NCBI GenBank assembly: GCA_007844125.1
Contig: CM017572.1
Span: 32,133,028-32,197,027 of the forward strand
DNA from: Sinonovacula constricta
Taxonomy: Eukaryota; Mollusca; Bivalvia; Cardiida; Solecurtidae
Direction of reading: 5' to 3'
Length of the DNA: 64,000 nucleotides
Shown: positions 37,567 through 48,100 of the stretch, piece after piece
How the letters are laid out: each line of letters begins with the position of its first letter
Position numbering within the stretch: position 1 is the stretch's first letter
The notes under the pieces: generated by a model
The model's database searches: none
The model's input: the letters and a program-made list of their open reading frames with translations, nothing else
Told to the model about the DNA's origin: nothing
Program-made: the position numbers and the translations under genes

Positions 37567-37825
37567 TTGGAAGCTGACATTCGGCTATCCATCGGCATTC
37601 TCTACAGCTTTGTTATCGCCGAGCTGCTACGGCGACGTCATTGTCGACAACCCACGGAAATTTCCGTACGACTCCGTTACACAGATGACATTGCAGCTTG
37701 TTGGCCGAGGAGATTCGATTGCGGTGAGGATGTGCTAAAGCCCGGAGCCAGAACTCGTCTATTCCACGACGCTCTTTAGGCACTGTGCATAATGTTGCAA
37801 AAATTCTAACTTGATTGTCTGCCAA
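37567..37825. other. GC-richer patch with two overlapping short frames
   Basis: This patch is clearly richer in G+C than its surroundings and contains 'gacgtcattg' and several CpGs. It is open for 70 codons on each strand (plus 37567-37779, minus 37613-37825). Neither product is familiar, and antisense frames of equal length suggest composition rather than coding. It could be an exon or a promoter patch carried within the candidate element. Confidence 0.25.
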
Positions 37826-37988
37826 TTACACGTTAAGTTTTTCGTCTATCAACTGTGCTTCAAAAGAAAGAAGAAATGCATTCTTCGACTAGTTTTAACG
37901 AATTCGCAAAACATATCCGCATTTCGAGCATCGATGCCGTGTTTTAGTATAACCATCAAGGGAGGTGACTCTAAATATCGTCTGCAAC

Positions 37989-38141
37989 ATGGCGGCATCG
38001 TCAGCTTCTTGTTATTTTAAAGTAAAAACAATCCTCAACAAAACAGAAACATCGACAATCCAGGCCATCAACCTTCAACACTACAATGTTTATTCTAGTC
38101 AAAATACCAATAGTAAGGCTTTGGTACATCTCTTGTTATGA
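37989..38141 (+). CDS. Possible small ORF behind a YY1-like start context
   Basis: A 50-codon frame starting MAASSASCYF and ending LVHLLL-TGA. The start context 'gcaacATGGCGGC' is strong and also matches the YY1 site (aacatggcggc) often found at animal transcription starts. There is no known family, no signal peptide and no obvious introns. A sequence resembling a splice donor ('aaag|taaaaac') lies ten codons in, so only the first codons might be coding. The frame is short enough to arise by chance. Confidence 0.2.
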   Translation: MAASSASCYFKVKTILNKTETSTIQAINLQHYNVYSSQNTNSKALVHLLL

Positions 38142-38700
38142 CTACATAATTTTCTAACATCATTTTAGCTTGTCTGAGTTAAAATATTAACAAACACTAG
38201 TTTGTTTGTGAAGCATTTTTATTTTGCAAGCACATGTAGTAAGTTCTATAAAATGTAATAAGAGATTAGACTGTGGAAGGTGGACTTGTATATGAATTGT
38301 GCCAACAGTGTCAGAAATCTGGACGTCAATATTTGTTTCAATAGGTTTAAAAACCGTTTACCATCTAGACAGTCTATTAAAATGTTATTATGACTCAGTT
38401 AGTATGACAAATACTTAACAATGCACTTCAGATAATGCAGACCTTTTTGTCTCTTATTCAGCAGCTTTTTACCTAAATGCTGTCAAACTTTCTCAGTGTA
38501 CAGTTTTCTGTTTCATTCTTTGTACACTAACATATCTGAAGTGAAGTAAAATACTTTACTGTGTATGTATTGAATGTGTGGTCAACATGTATAACTAATT
38601 TGTTGGTTGATATTGTAGACCACTTTGTGAGAACTTGATGTCATTATGTTCAGTTATTTCACAAAGTCTGTAGTTAAACTGCTACAATACTTACAGTATA

Positions 38701-38878
38701 CAGTATAACCTCACTTTGCGACCACCCTGGGGACCCTTTACAACTGGTCTTATTATTGTGGTGGCCTAAATAACGACCTTAAATGAAAGAGCAAAATTTG
38801 GAAAATGGACTTGAACATTGTGTTCTTAATTTTGAGGTGGTCTTATTAATGATGTGGTCTTTAAGGGAGGTTTTACTG
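38701..38878. mobile_element. Mariner-like MITE (178 bp)
   Basis: The inverted ends share cagtaWaacctc.ctt..gaccac: the left end is 'cagtataacctcactttg' and the right end reads 'cttaaagaccac' in reverse after 'cagtaaaacctccc'. TA dinucleotides flank both sides (38699-38700 and 38879-38880), the Tc1/mariner target. No coding capacity. It is nested within the candidate element at 37323-39498. Confidence 0.7.
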
Positions 38879-39829
38879 TATCTGAAATAGCTGATGTTTG
38901 ATGTCACCTTGAACTGCTACATAGAACATTAATTTTGAGTTGTTATGAATAAGAGAAATATTTCCATTCACCATTGGTAAAAGTGCATTACAATCTAAGT
39001 AAAATAAAATAGTTTGCAATATTTGTTTGACTTCTGTTTAACTTGATGTTAGCGAGTATTCCATCTGAAATTTCATTCTTGTTTTACAAGTTCATGTTAC
39101 AATAAGCCAAAACATGTTTCTTCATTCAATTTATTTTGTACAATTCAATTATTAATCCATTCCAAATCTTAATCTGGCTTCAATCTACAAGACTTGAAAA
39201 TAAAGCATATATTGAGCAAATTTGTGTTGTGAAGTAAAATAGTGTTTTATTATACATTTCTGTGGTTATTATGGACACAAAACATGCATATACATGTTAT
39301 ATAGCTCTATAAACAGGCATTTTGGGCTTAAAATGATATAAATGAAAATAAAATTTATGCTCCCTCTCGGTACTTTTATTTTTATTTTTTTGTACTACTG
39401 CTCACTTTTTCAGCTTTTATTTTTATTTTTATTTCGCCCCCTCGACTCAACATTTTTGAAAAAAATCTTGTAAATCAGATAATAAAAAAATGATGGCCTA
39501 ATCAATACAGCTGCAAGAATGTGTGCAATGTTCTACGTTTATCAAAAGCAGGATTATTGTTAAGTTAAGTTATTATATTATTGTTAAGTTAACAAGGCAA
39601 TTTCCATTCATAAGAAGTAATTCTCATAGTCTACCACACTAATAAGAGTAGACATTAACAGCAAGTACGTGCATATGCTAAGTGCTTCTGGTTTAGCAGA
39701 AAGTGGATTAATACACGTTATACTAGCACTTGTAAAACAGTGTAAACACTAACTTTATTGTTAGACTGTACAAATCGCGAAAAATCTAATGTTCAGTCTT
39801 TCCAATTCTTTACAAATTGCGATAGTGGT

Positions 39830-39985
39830 CTCTGCTAAAAAGAGATCGACGTTAGAGCGGATTACCCGGATGACTATATAAAAGTACGTGGTCACGTGGT
39901 TTTCTAAATTTAAAAATAGCTATCTCTGCAGCGTGGCTGGGATAAGAAACACCTGTTTGCATTGTCGATTGGGGATTTATCCTTG
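39830..39985 (+). repeat. Dispersed repeat C, copy 1
   Basis: Homologous to 59620-59760. Shared landmarks are 'attacccggat', an acgtg block, 'tttaaaaatagcta', and a weakly tRNA-like stretch 'cgtggctgggataagaa' here versus 'cgtagctcagataggaa' in the other copy. It may be a SINE-like element. An 85-codon minus-strand frame crosses it (39852-40109) and is not recognised. Confidence 0.5.
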
Positions 39986-40209
39986 ACTGTTCACACAGAT
40001 CTTTGGCATCAATGACAGCATTTTGCAAGACCTTTTCAGGTACTAATGAGATTATTTGGTTATTGAGAAAAAACGTTTTGACCAAACATTCGGATACCAG
40101 CTCTAACACCTCACAAAACTACGTTTTGTTTTGTTGGTTTGGCTTGTTTTCTTAAATTCGTTGATTTCTTGTTGTCTTTTGTAGTTTCACTTTTGACTCT
40201 TTTGACATA

Positions 40210-40235
40210 TGACGTCATGGCATTGTATGACGTCA
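40210..40235. promoter_or_regulatory. Two perfect CRE palindromes 18 bp apart
   Basis: TGACGTCA at 40210-40217 and 40228-40235, both in a 'tatgacgtcatg' context. These are consensus CREB/ATF sites. No adjacent gene was identified. Confidence 0.3.
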
Positions 40236-40429
40236 TGAAATTGTTCTTATTATGCGTCATCGCTTGGACTATTTTAATTTAAATTGCTCTCTCACTTTGG
40301 AACTTTAAAGGTGTTTATGATACTTTTTCCCTATCTATATTATTGCGATTTTGAGTTGTTTAATTAGCATATTTTGCGTAACAAGGCCATGGATTCTGAA
40401 TATTCTCGGCTGCACGGTATTGGCAAAAA

Positions 40430-40770
40430 TGCCGGAAAATCCCATCTATATGTTTAATTCTCTTTTCAAAATAGAATGGGATAATATGATTTTAAAGCTG
40501 TTTCACTTATTTTTCTCGGCGGGTAATTTGATTTTTTTAATACGGGAGTTCGACATATTTACTTTAAAGTTGTACCAGTGCCTCGAGCTTTTTTGTAAGA
40601 AATTTGAAAAGAGAATGTTGTAAAGAGACTAAGATTAGCTGGGCTGATTTTATCATACTGCGCGCCGTAATGGAAGATGTAGATGATCAGGGGAGGGAAC
40701 TATGTTATTTACATCCAGCTACTTCTTCTGTTTGAAATTGTTTTAGTTTGGATGGCTTTACAGTGAAAAA
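40430..40770 (-). repeat. Dispersed repeat D, copy 2 (inverted)
   Basis: The reverse complement matches 35650-36030, including 'gttccctcccctgat' (here 'atcaggggagggaac' on the top strand), 'gcgcgc' and 'tctttacaacatt'. A 90-codon plus-strand frame over it is not shared with copy 1 and is not recognised. Confidence 0.6.
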
Positions 40771-41234
40771 TAAATCGTGTATTGTTGACTCCAAGTTGGT
40801 TTTTAATTTTAATTAAGTAGATTTAATGTTCTTAAAATATTTAATGTTTTCCAGATAGCAAGATATGATTTTTATTATGACTTCCGCTTTTGTGTAGCGA
40901 GAGGTTGTGGGGAGATAATAGTCATCCTGTTAACTGTGTTTCATTCCTTCTTTACGCCTTCCTTATCATCCTTTTATCCATTCCTTCATTTTATGGTTTA
41001 CATTGTTTTCGGCGTATTTATCTGCTTATAATTTCTATTTATTTTTCCTATCCTTCATTCCCCACTCACAATTTCCTCCTTTCATTATTTTTCTTTCCTC
41101 CCATATGCTTTTTCTAACTTATTCTCCAACATTCTTCCTACCACCTTTTCTTTTTTCATATTTTATATTAATATAACAGTGTATATATACCTGTAGACAG
41201 TTCTTCAACAATGTTGGTAAGCTAACTTGTGTTA

Positions 41235-41635
41235 CGACGTGGTTACACTAAATACCGACCGGAAATAGAACCCGTGATTTTTTTCTTTAATAACAGTCTG
41301 TTGCTATGTTTTGGCATGATTTTACCTATTTTGAAGGTAATCTTAATCATTTGATGTCAAAATGAAGCTGAAACAATGTAGAATCAACAGCAAGCAAAAC
41401 TACTGAACACCTTTGCACAGTAATGGACAGATTCACCTTTACCGGGAGTACATAGTCAATTGAAATTTTGAGGTTACCGAATGGCAAATTGAAGCTTTGT
41501 GTCTTCAATGTAGCAGAGCCTTCCTTAAAGTTACACAACAATCACTTATTTAAGGGGCTATTAGACATTGATTGACAATTATTAGCTCTTTTCACCTATG
41601 TGTGTTTTAGAGGGTCAATCATAGCTGGGTCATGG
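41235..41635 (+). repeat. Dispersed repeat A, copy 1
   Basis: Homologous to 58485-58880. Landmarks: 'acactaaatac', 'taacagtctgttgctatgtt', 'ttttggcat', 'ttgatgtcaaaa', 'gaagctgaaac', 'gaacacct', 'gcagagccttc'/'gcagaaccttc' and 'tagctcttttcacctat'. It ends where a (TC)n run starts. Confidence 0.75.
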
Positions 41636-41860
41636 TCTCTTTCTCTCTCTCTCTTTCTCTCTTTCTCTCTCTCTCTCTGTCTCTCTGTTTGTTTGTTTGT
41701 CTGTCTGTCTGTCTCTCTGTCTCTCTGTCTCTCTCTCTTCTCTCTCTCTCTTTCTCTCTGTGTCTGTCTGTCTCTGTCTCCCTCTGTCTCTCCGTCTCTC
41801 TGTCTGTCCGTCTCTCTTTCCTTCTCTCTCTTTCTCTTTCTCTCTCTTCTCCTCGTATTC
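41636..41860. repeat. (TC)n/(TGTC)n microsatellite
   Basis: Pyrimidine dinucleotides with interspersed tgtc and tttg units. Ser-Leu-rich and Arg-Glu-rich frames on both strands are artefacts. Confidence 0.95.
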
Positions 41861-42584
41861 CTTCCATTCACCATTCTTATGGAGCCCTAACGGACGGTCA
41901 ATGTGATGCTAGTTTGTTATTCATTTACCACTCAAATGGATATTTGATTTTTATAAATGTTTTTATGTATCATTGTTTGAAGAGCCGAAGTTTTGGAACG
42001 TATTGCTCAACAATTCTGTCTTATTGTTTATTATAAATGTTCCTCTGCATTAAACATGTGTAGTTGACAATGCAGTATATCTTTAACTGGTATTTTAAGT
42101 CTGTTTTTAGAATACTCATTAATATTTTGAATATTCATGTCGGCTAATTAATGCTTCCAAATCTGAGCTTCTTGATGGCCTTCACTAAAGGAATGAAATA
42201 AAAAATAATTTCATGTTATGGTATAAGCAGACTTTCTAGGTATATTAAGCATTAAAGTTTAGTGTGCAAAATTCTAACGAAATTAAATTAAAAAATCATC
42301 CATAAAATTATATAAAACTTAGACCAACATATGAAATACTAGTAGAGGTACGATTTTCATTTAAATTTATAAATATTCATGAGTGCTAATTTGCATAACT
42401 GGCACATTACCACCATGGTCAATCTATAATCTTTAACTGAGCACCAGTTTTATAGTACTATCACCAATTAAAAAAAGAAAGTTATAAGTATTTTAGGAAT
42501 TAAGTGAAGCGTCTGTACCCTTGTTGCCCACACCCCATCTCGTCTGTATACTATTTGTTTATCCCTCCATTTCTAGATGTTTAT
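41861..42584. other. AT-rich non-coding DNA
   Basis: No gene or repeat recognised. Confidence 0.5.
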
Positions 42585-42606
42585 AGATCTCTCTCTCTCT
42601 CTCTCT

Positions 42607-42654
<48 letters not shown>

Positions 42655-42830
42655 CTCTCTCTCTCTCTCTTTATCTCTCTCTCTCTCCCTCTCTCCCCCT
42701 CTCTCTCTCCCTCTCTCTGCGGCTCCTCTCTCTCTCTCTGTGTCTCCCCTCTCTCTCCCCCCTCTCTCTCTCTCTGTCCCCCCCCTCTCTTTCTCGTCTC
42801 CTTCTCTCCCAACTCCTCGCCACTCTTTGG
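42585..42830. repeat. (CT)n microsatellite
   Basis: CT dinucleotides with CCT and TGT interruptions on the top strand. It directly abuts a TAG trinucleotide array. Confidence 0.95.
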
Positions 42831-42836
42831 CTGCCC

Positions 42837-42882
42837 TAGTAGTAGTAGTTGTTGTAGTAGTAGAAGAAGTAGAAGAAGTATC

Positions 42883-42920
<38 letters not shown>

Positions 42921-42970
42921 AAGTAGTAGTGGTAGTAGTAGAAGTAAAGGTAGTGGTAGTAGTAGTAGTA

Positions 42971-43004
<34 letters not shown>

Positions 43005-43040
43005 CAACAGCAGCAGCAGCAGTAGTAGTATAGTATTAGT
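42837..43040. repeat. (TAG)n trinucleotide microsatellite
   Basis: About 65 copies of TAG with GAA, TGG and CAG variants. It contributes poly-Leu, poly-Val or poly-Ser frames that are not genes. Confidence 0.95.
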
Positions 43041-44380
43041 AGAATCTGTTATTTTGGGCTGCTTTTCTAACATTATGATACGTTTTTTTTTATGTATAGA
43101 AGAATAATATACTGCTGGAATGTTCCTTTTTTAAGGCAACATCTTTAAGGAAATAAATAAGAATCTTAGAAATTGCTACTAAAACAGTGTTTTGATTGTT
43201 AAATAGACAAGATACTATTTCAAATATCAATAAAGTAACAGAAAGTTAAGTGAATTGCACAAATGGATATATAAGTCCAGAATGATAGAGACTTGGTGGA
43301 TATAAAAGAAAATCGTTCATGAATATACAGATATATTTAGACAACGATGTTTAGTTCATTGGTACGAACAGGTTTTAAAATCAGCATAATTATTGTGTAT
43401 TGTTAAATAATTTTAACTGACATATGTCCTGTTCTATAGCTTATATAAGATCCTTACTAGTACATGTTGTTGAAGATTTCTGTTGTTTTTAGAACGGTAA
43501 ATATATAGGTAGATTTTAAATTGAATATGTAATATTTTTCGCTAGTTGTGACGTCGGACTATAATACTGGAGAAACTCTTTAAACCACACACACACACCT
43601 TTCATCGCATACATGTATAATAACGTTTCGTAAAGTTTGTTGATTCATGCCTAATATTCTGCCTTTGTGCTCAAATAAGATTGTTTAAAAAGTCTCGAGT
43701 ACCAGTGTTACTAAATTACTTTCTTTTTTTTTTGTCTTTAGTAAATACTAGCATTAGTATATAGCACAAACATACATATGCACAGATCTTTCGTAAATGC
43801 AAGTCTTGATAGTGCACATTTGTTAAAACCGATATGATTTTTATGTTTTATACTCAGTCAGTACATCAAAACTATAGAACAATCAAAGCAATAGGCCCTT
43901 AGTTTTATATAATCGTGCAAGTGAAATTAATTTTGATCTGTCATAGATTTTTTGTCTGAAACAAAAAATGAAGTGAAAGTACTAACATACATTGAGAAAT
44001 ATCCATGCACGCACTATTTACTAGTATTTATAATTTACAATAAAGCTTGGAATGCCAAAACAACGTATAAACGATGTTTGCAGTCCTGTAGTTTTACCAC
44101 AAAATTATTATTACATTTACGAGCTATTTAGTTGAAAACGTTCGGTTTACACAGGGAGATAATTTAAACGACTTTACGATCTATACCATCTGGATTTATC
44201 TCCCATTCCTGCCTTTTAATAGTAATATAAATTATCCAAATTGGTATTTCTTGTAAGGTGTTGACATTTTATATAATTTATGATGTAGACTGTGGCAAAT
44301 AGGGGTACTTGACGCACTGTATACTCATATCTTTATTACTTAAATATTAAGATTGTGGGAATAGAAGTAGATCTCGTTTG
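43041..44380. other. AT-rich non-coding DNA
   Basis: No gene recognised. 'agggagataat' at about 44154 and 'ttatctccca' at about 44197 form a short inverted pair of a motif common in the dispersed repeats. Confidence 0.5.
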
Positions 44381-44388
44381 GTTGTTAA
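44381..44388 (+). repeat. 8-bp target duplication, left (MITE 2)
   Basis: gttgttaa, identical to 44704-44711. Confidence 0.9.
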
Positions 44389-44703
44389 CAGGCGCGTTTC
44401 TGCCATTACGCACTTTACGCATGTGCGTAACTTCCGTTCGAAAAATAGAAAAACTAAAAGTACCAAAAACACTAAGAAAGTCGATGGCTTACCGGGTTAG
44501 GAATGACATATTTTATTTCCGTAGTTTCTATGTTATAAAATCTTATTACCACACCAAGCAAGTTGAAAAATTTATTAAACTTCCTTGTATGTCTGCATTT
44601 ACCTATTATTCATCAGAAATGAATATATTCAAAAAGTATGACTACAAAGGTTATTTCCCTTGTAATTGTGCGTAACTTCAAAAACGGCCCAGATACGCGC
44701 CTG
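44389..44703 (+). mobile_element. hAT-type MITE, copy 2 (315 bp)
   Basis: It starts caggcgcgtttctg and ends with the inverted counterpart cagatacgcgcctg. The perfect 8-bp duplication gttgttaa lies on both sides. The body aligns to the element at 36345-36693, with shared blocks 'cgttcgaaaaat', 'taaaagtaccaaaaacac' and 'tgcgtaacttcaaaaac'. It is non-autonomous: a 106-codon frame over it (44355-44675) is not shared with copy 1 and is spurious. Confidence 0.92.
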
Positions 44704-44711
44704 GTTGTTAA
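44704..44711 (+). repeat. 8-bp target duplication, right (MITE 2)
   Basis: gttgttaa, matching 44381-44388. Confidence 0.9.
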
Positions 44712-44729
44712 ATAGCATCAAAACAGTTT

Positions 44730-44786
44730 AGTTTAACACCCAAACTAACAGCATGTTAGTACACGTGTTAGTTTGGGTGTTAAACT
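44730..44786. repeat. Perfect 21-bp inverted repeat with 15-nt loop
   Basis: Arms 44730-44750 and 44766-44786 are exact reverse complements, containing aacacccaaactaaca and its complement. The loop is gcatgttagtacacg. It begins 27 bp after MITE 2. It could be a remnant of another transposon's ends or a hairpin-forming site. Confidence 0.85.
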
Positions 44787-45119
44787 GGGCTAGGTCTGAA
44801 TGTAAATTTTAAAGTGTGCGTCTTGTTCTTACCCTGTTAAAATTAATTGTAATAACAAATAAGAGAAAATGCTTTGGGTTTTTTTTCTTTAACAGAAATG
44901 ACGATGAACTGGTTTGAACATTGCCCAGAAAATGTTGACTTTTGTTTAATGTTCATGTAGGAAGTCATGTGAGTCTGGTGTGAGTGCGTGTGTGCGAGAC
45001 CGTGCCTGACTCAATATGAGGTAAGACTGGATGTGGGTCTGTTGTCGTCGAATGGTTTTGTTTACCATCGCCTTTCACCCCATGGGCATATGGCGAGCAT
45101 ATGGGAGACAGTGTGAGAC

Positions 45120-48100
45120 TGTGTGATTAAATGTGACAGATTGTTAGTCTGTATGTGAGCCTGAGTGTGAGTCTGGGTGTGAGACTGTGTGTGAGACTGT
45201 GTGATTAAAGGTGAGAGATTGTGGGTCTGAGTGTGGGTCTGTGTGTGGGTCTGTGTGAGAGATTGTGTGATTAAAGGTGAGAGATTGTGGGTCTGGGTGT
45301 GGGTCTGTGTGAGAGATTGTGTGATTAAAGGTGAGAGATTGTGAGTCTGGGTGTGGGTCTGTGTGAGAGATTGTGTGATTAAAGGTGAGAGATTGTGGGT
45401 CTGAGTGTGGGTCTGAGTGTGGGTCTGTGTGAGAGATTGTGTGATTAAAGGTGAGAGATTGTGGGTCTGGGTGTGGGTCTGTGTGTGAGATTGTGTGATT
45501 AAAGGTGAGAGAATGTGAGTCTGTGTGTGGGTCTGTGTGTGAGATTGTGTGATTAAAGGTGAGAGATTGTGGGTCTGAGTGTGGGTCTGAGTGTGGGTCT
45601 GTGTGAGAGATTGTGTGATTAAAGGTGAGAGATTGTGAGTCTGGGTGTGGGTCTGTGTGAGAGATTGTGTGACTAAAGGTGAGAGATTGTGAGTCTGGGT
45701 GTGGGTCTGTGTGTGAGATTGTGTGATTAAAGGTGAGAGATTGTGGGTCTGAGTGTGGGTCTGAGTGTGGGTCTGTGTGAGAGATTGTGTGATTAAAGGT
45801 GAGAGATTGTGGGTCTGGGTGTGGGTCTGTGTGAGAGATTGTGTGATTAAAGGTGAGAGATTGTGAGTCTGGGTGTGGGTCTGTGTGTGGGTATGAGTGT
45901 GGGTCTGAGTGTGGGTCTGAGTGTGGGTCTGTGTGAGAGATTGTGTGATTAAAGGTGAGAGATTGTGGGTCTGGGTGTGGGTTTGTGTGTGAGATTGTGT
46001 GATTAAAGGTGAGAGATTGTGGGTCTGGGTGTGGGTCTGTGTGAGAGACTGTGTGATTAAAGGTGAGAGATTGTGGGTCTGGGTGTGGGTCTGTGTGTGA
46101 GACTATGTGATTAAAGGTGAGAGATTGTGGGTCTGGGTGTGGGTCTGTGTTTGAGATTGTGTGATTAAAGGTGAGAGATTGTGGGTCTGGGTGTGGGTCT
46201 GTGTGTGAGATTGTGTGATTAAAGGTGAGAGATTGTGGGTCTGGGTGTGGGTCTGTGTTTGAGATTGTGTGATTAAAGGTGAGAGATTGTGGGTCTGGGT
46301 GTGGGTCTGTGTGTGAGACTATGTGATTAAAGGTGAGAGATTGTGGGTCTGGGTGTGGGTCTGTGTGTGAGATTGTGTGATTAAAGGTGAGAGATTGTGG
46401 GTCTGGGTGTGAGACTGTGTGTGAGACTGTGTGATTAAAGGTGAGAGATTGTGGGTCTGTGTGTGGGTCTGTGTGAGAGATTGTGTGATTAAAGGTGAGA
46501 GATTGTGGGTCTGTGTGTGGGTCTGTGTGTGAGATTGTGTGATTAAAGGTGAGAGATTGTGGGTCTGGGTGTGGGTCTGTGTGTGAGATTGTGTGATTAA
46601 AGGTGAGAGATTGTGGGTCTGGGTGTGGGTCTGTGTTTGAGATTGTGTGATTAAAGGTGAGAGATTGTGGGTCTGGGTGTGGGTCTGTGTGTGAGACTAT
46701 GTGATTAAAGGTGAGAGATTGTGGGTCTGGGTGTGGGTCTGTGTGCGAGATTGAGTGATTAAAGGTGAGAGATTGTGGGTCTGGGTGTGAGACTGTGTGT
46801 GAGACTGTGTGATTAAAGGTGAGAGATTGTGGGTCTGTGTGTGGGTCTGTGTGAGAGATTGTGTGATTAAAGGTGAGAGATTGTGGGTCTGTGTGTGGGT
46901 CTGTGTGTGAGATTGTGTGATTAAAGGTGAGAGATTGTGGGTCTGGGTGTGGGTCTATGTGAGAGATTGTGTGATTAAAGGTGAGAGATTGTGAGTCTGG
47001 GTGTGGGTCTGTGTGTGAGATTGTGTGATTAAAGGTGAGAGATTGTGGGTCTGAGTGTGGGTCTGAGTGTGGGTCTGTGAGAGTGATTGTGTGATTAAAG
47101 GTGAGAGATTGTGAGTCTGGGTGTGGGTCTGTGTGTGAGACTGTGTGATTAAAGGTGAGAGATTGTGGGTCTGTGTGTGGGTCTGTGTGTGAGATTGTGT
47201 GATTAAAGGTGAGAGATTGTGGGTCTGAGTGTGGGTCTGAGTGTGGGTCTGTGTGGGAGATTGTGTGACTAAAGGTGAGAGATTGTGAGTCTGGGTGTGG
47301 GTCTGTGTGTGAGATTGTGTGATTAAGGGTGAGAGATTGTGGGTCTGAGTGTGGGTCTGAGTGTGGGTCTGTGTGAGAGATTGTGTGATTAAAGGTGAGA
47401 GATTGTGGGTCTGGGTGTGGGTCTGTGTGAGAGATTGTGTGATTAAAGGTGAGAGATTGTGAGTCTGGGTGTGGGTCTGTGTGTGAGACTGTGTGATTAA
47501 AGGTGAGAGATTGTGGGTCTGGGTGTGGGTTTGTGTGTGAGATTGTGTGATTAAAGGTGAGAGATTGTGGGTCTGGGTGTGGGTCTGTGTGAGAGACTGT
47601 GTGATTAAAGGTGAGAGATTGTGGGTCTGGGTGTGGGTCTGTGTGTGAGACTATGTGATTAAAGGTGAGAGATTGTGGGTCTGGGTGTGGGTCTGTGTTT
47701 GAGATTGTGTGATTAAAGGTGAGAGATTGTGGGTCTGGGTGTGGGTCTGTGTGTGAGATTGTGTGATTAAAGGTGAGAGATTGTGGGTCTGGGTGTGGGT
47801 CTGTGTTTGAGATTGTGTGATTAAAGGTGAGAGATTGTGGGTCTGGGTGTTGGTCTGTGTGTGAGACTATGTGATTAAAGGTGAGAGATTGTGGGTCTGG
47901 GTGTGGGTCTGTGTGTGAGATTGTGTGATTAAAGGTGAGAGATTGTGGGTCTGGGTGTGAGACTGTGTGTGAGACTGTGTGATTAAAGGTGAGAGATTGT
48001 GGGTCTGTGTGTGGGTCTGTGTGAGAGACTGTGTGATTAAAGGTGAGAGATTGTGGGTCTGGGTGTGGGTCTGTGTGTGAGACTATGTGATTAAAGGTGA

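Larger units (their letters stand above)
37323..39498. mobile_element. Candidate Harbinger-like element with inverted ends (2.18 kb)
   Basis: The left end (37323-37475) and right end (39350-39498) are diverged inverted repeats of about 150 bp. They share 'ggtcatcattttttaata', 'tctgatttacaa', the ttttatttttattt block and 'gctccc'. They start with GG and are flanked by TAA on both sides (37320-37322 and 39499-39501), as expected for PIF/Harbinger transposons (TWA duplication). No transposase is visible. Alternatively, these are two independent MITE fragments in opposite orientation that happen to bracket other DNA. Confidence 0.4.

Noticed and set aside
39852..40109. 85-codon minus frame as a gene
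   Set aside because: It overlaps repeat C, which in its other copy (59620-59760) does not keep the frame; no familiar motif.
44355..44675. 106-codon frame as a gene
   Set aside because: It lies almost entirely within the hAT-type MITE and is not open in the copy at 36345-36693.
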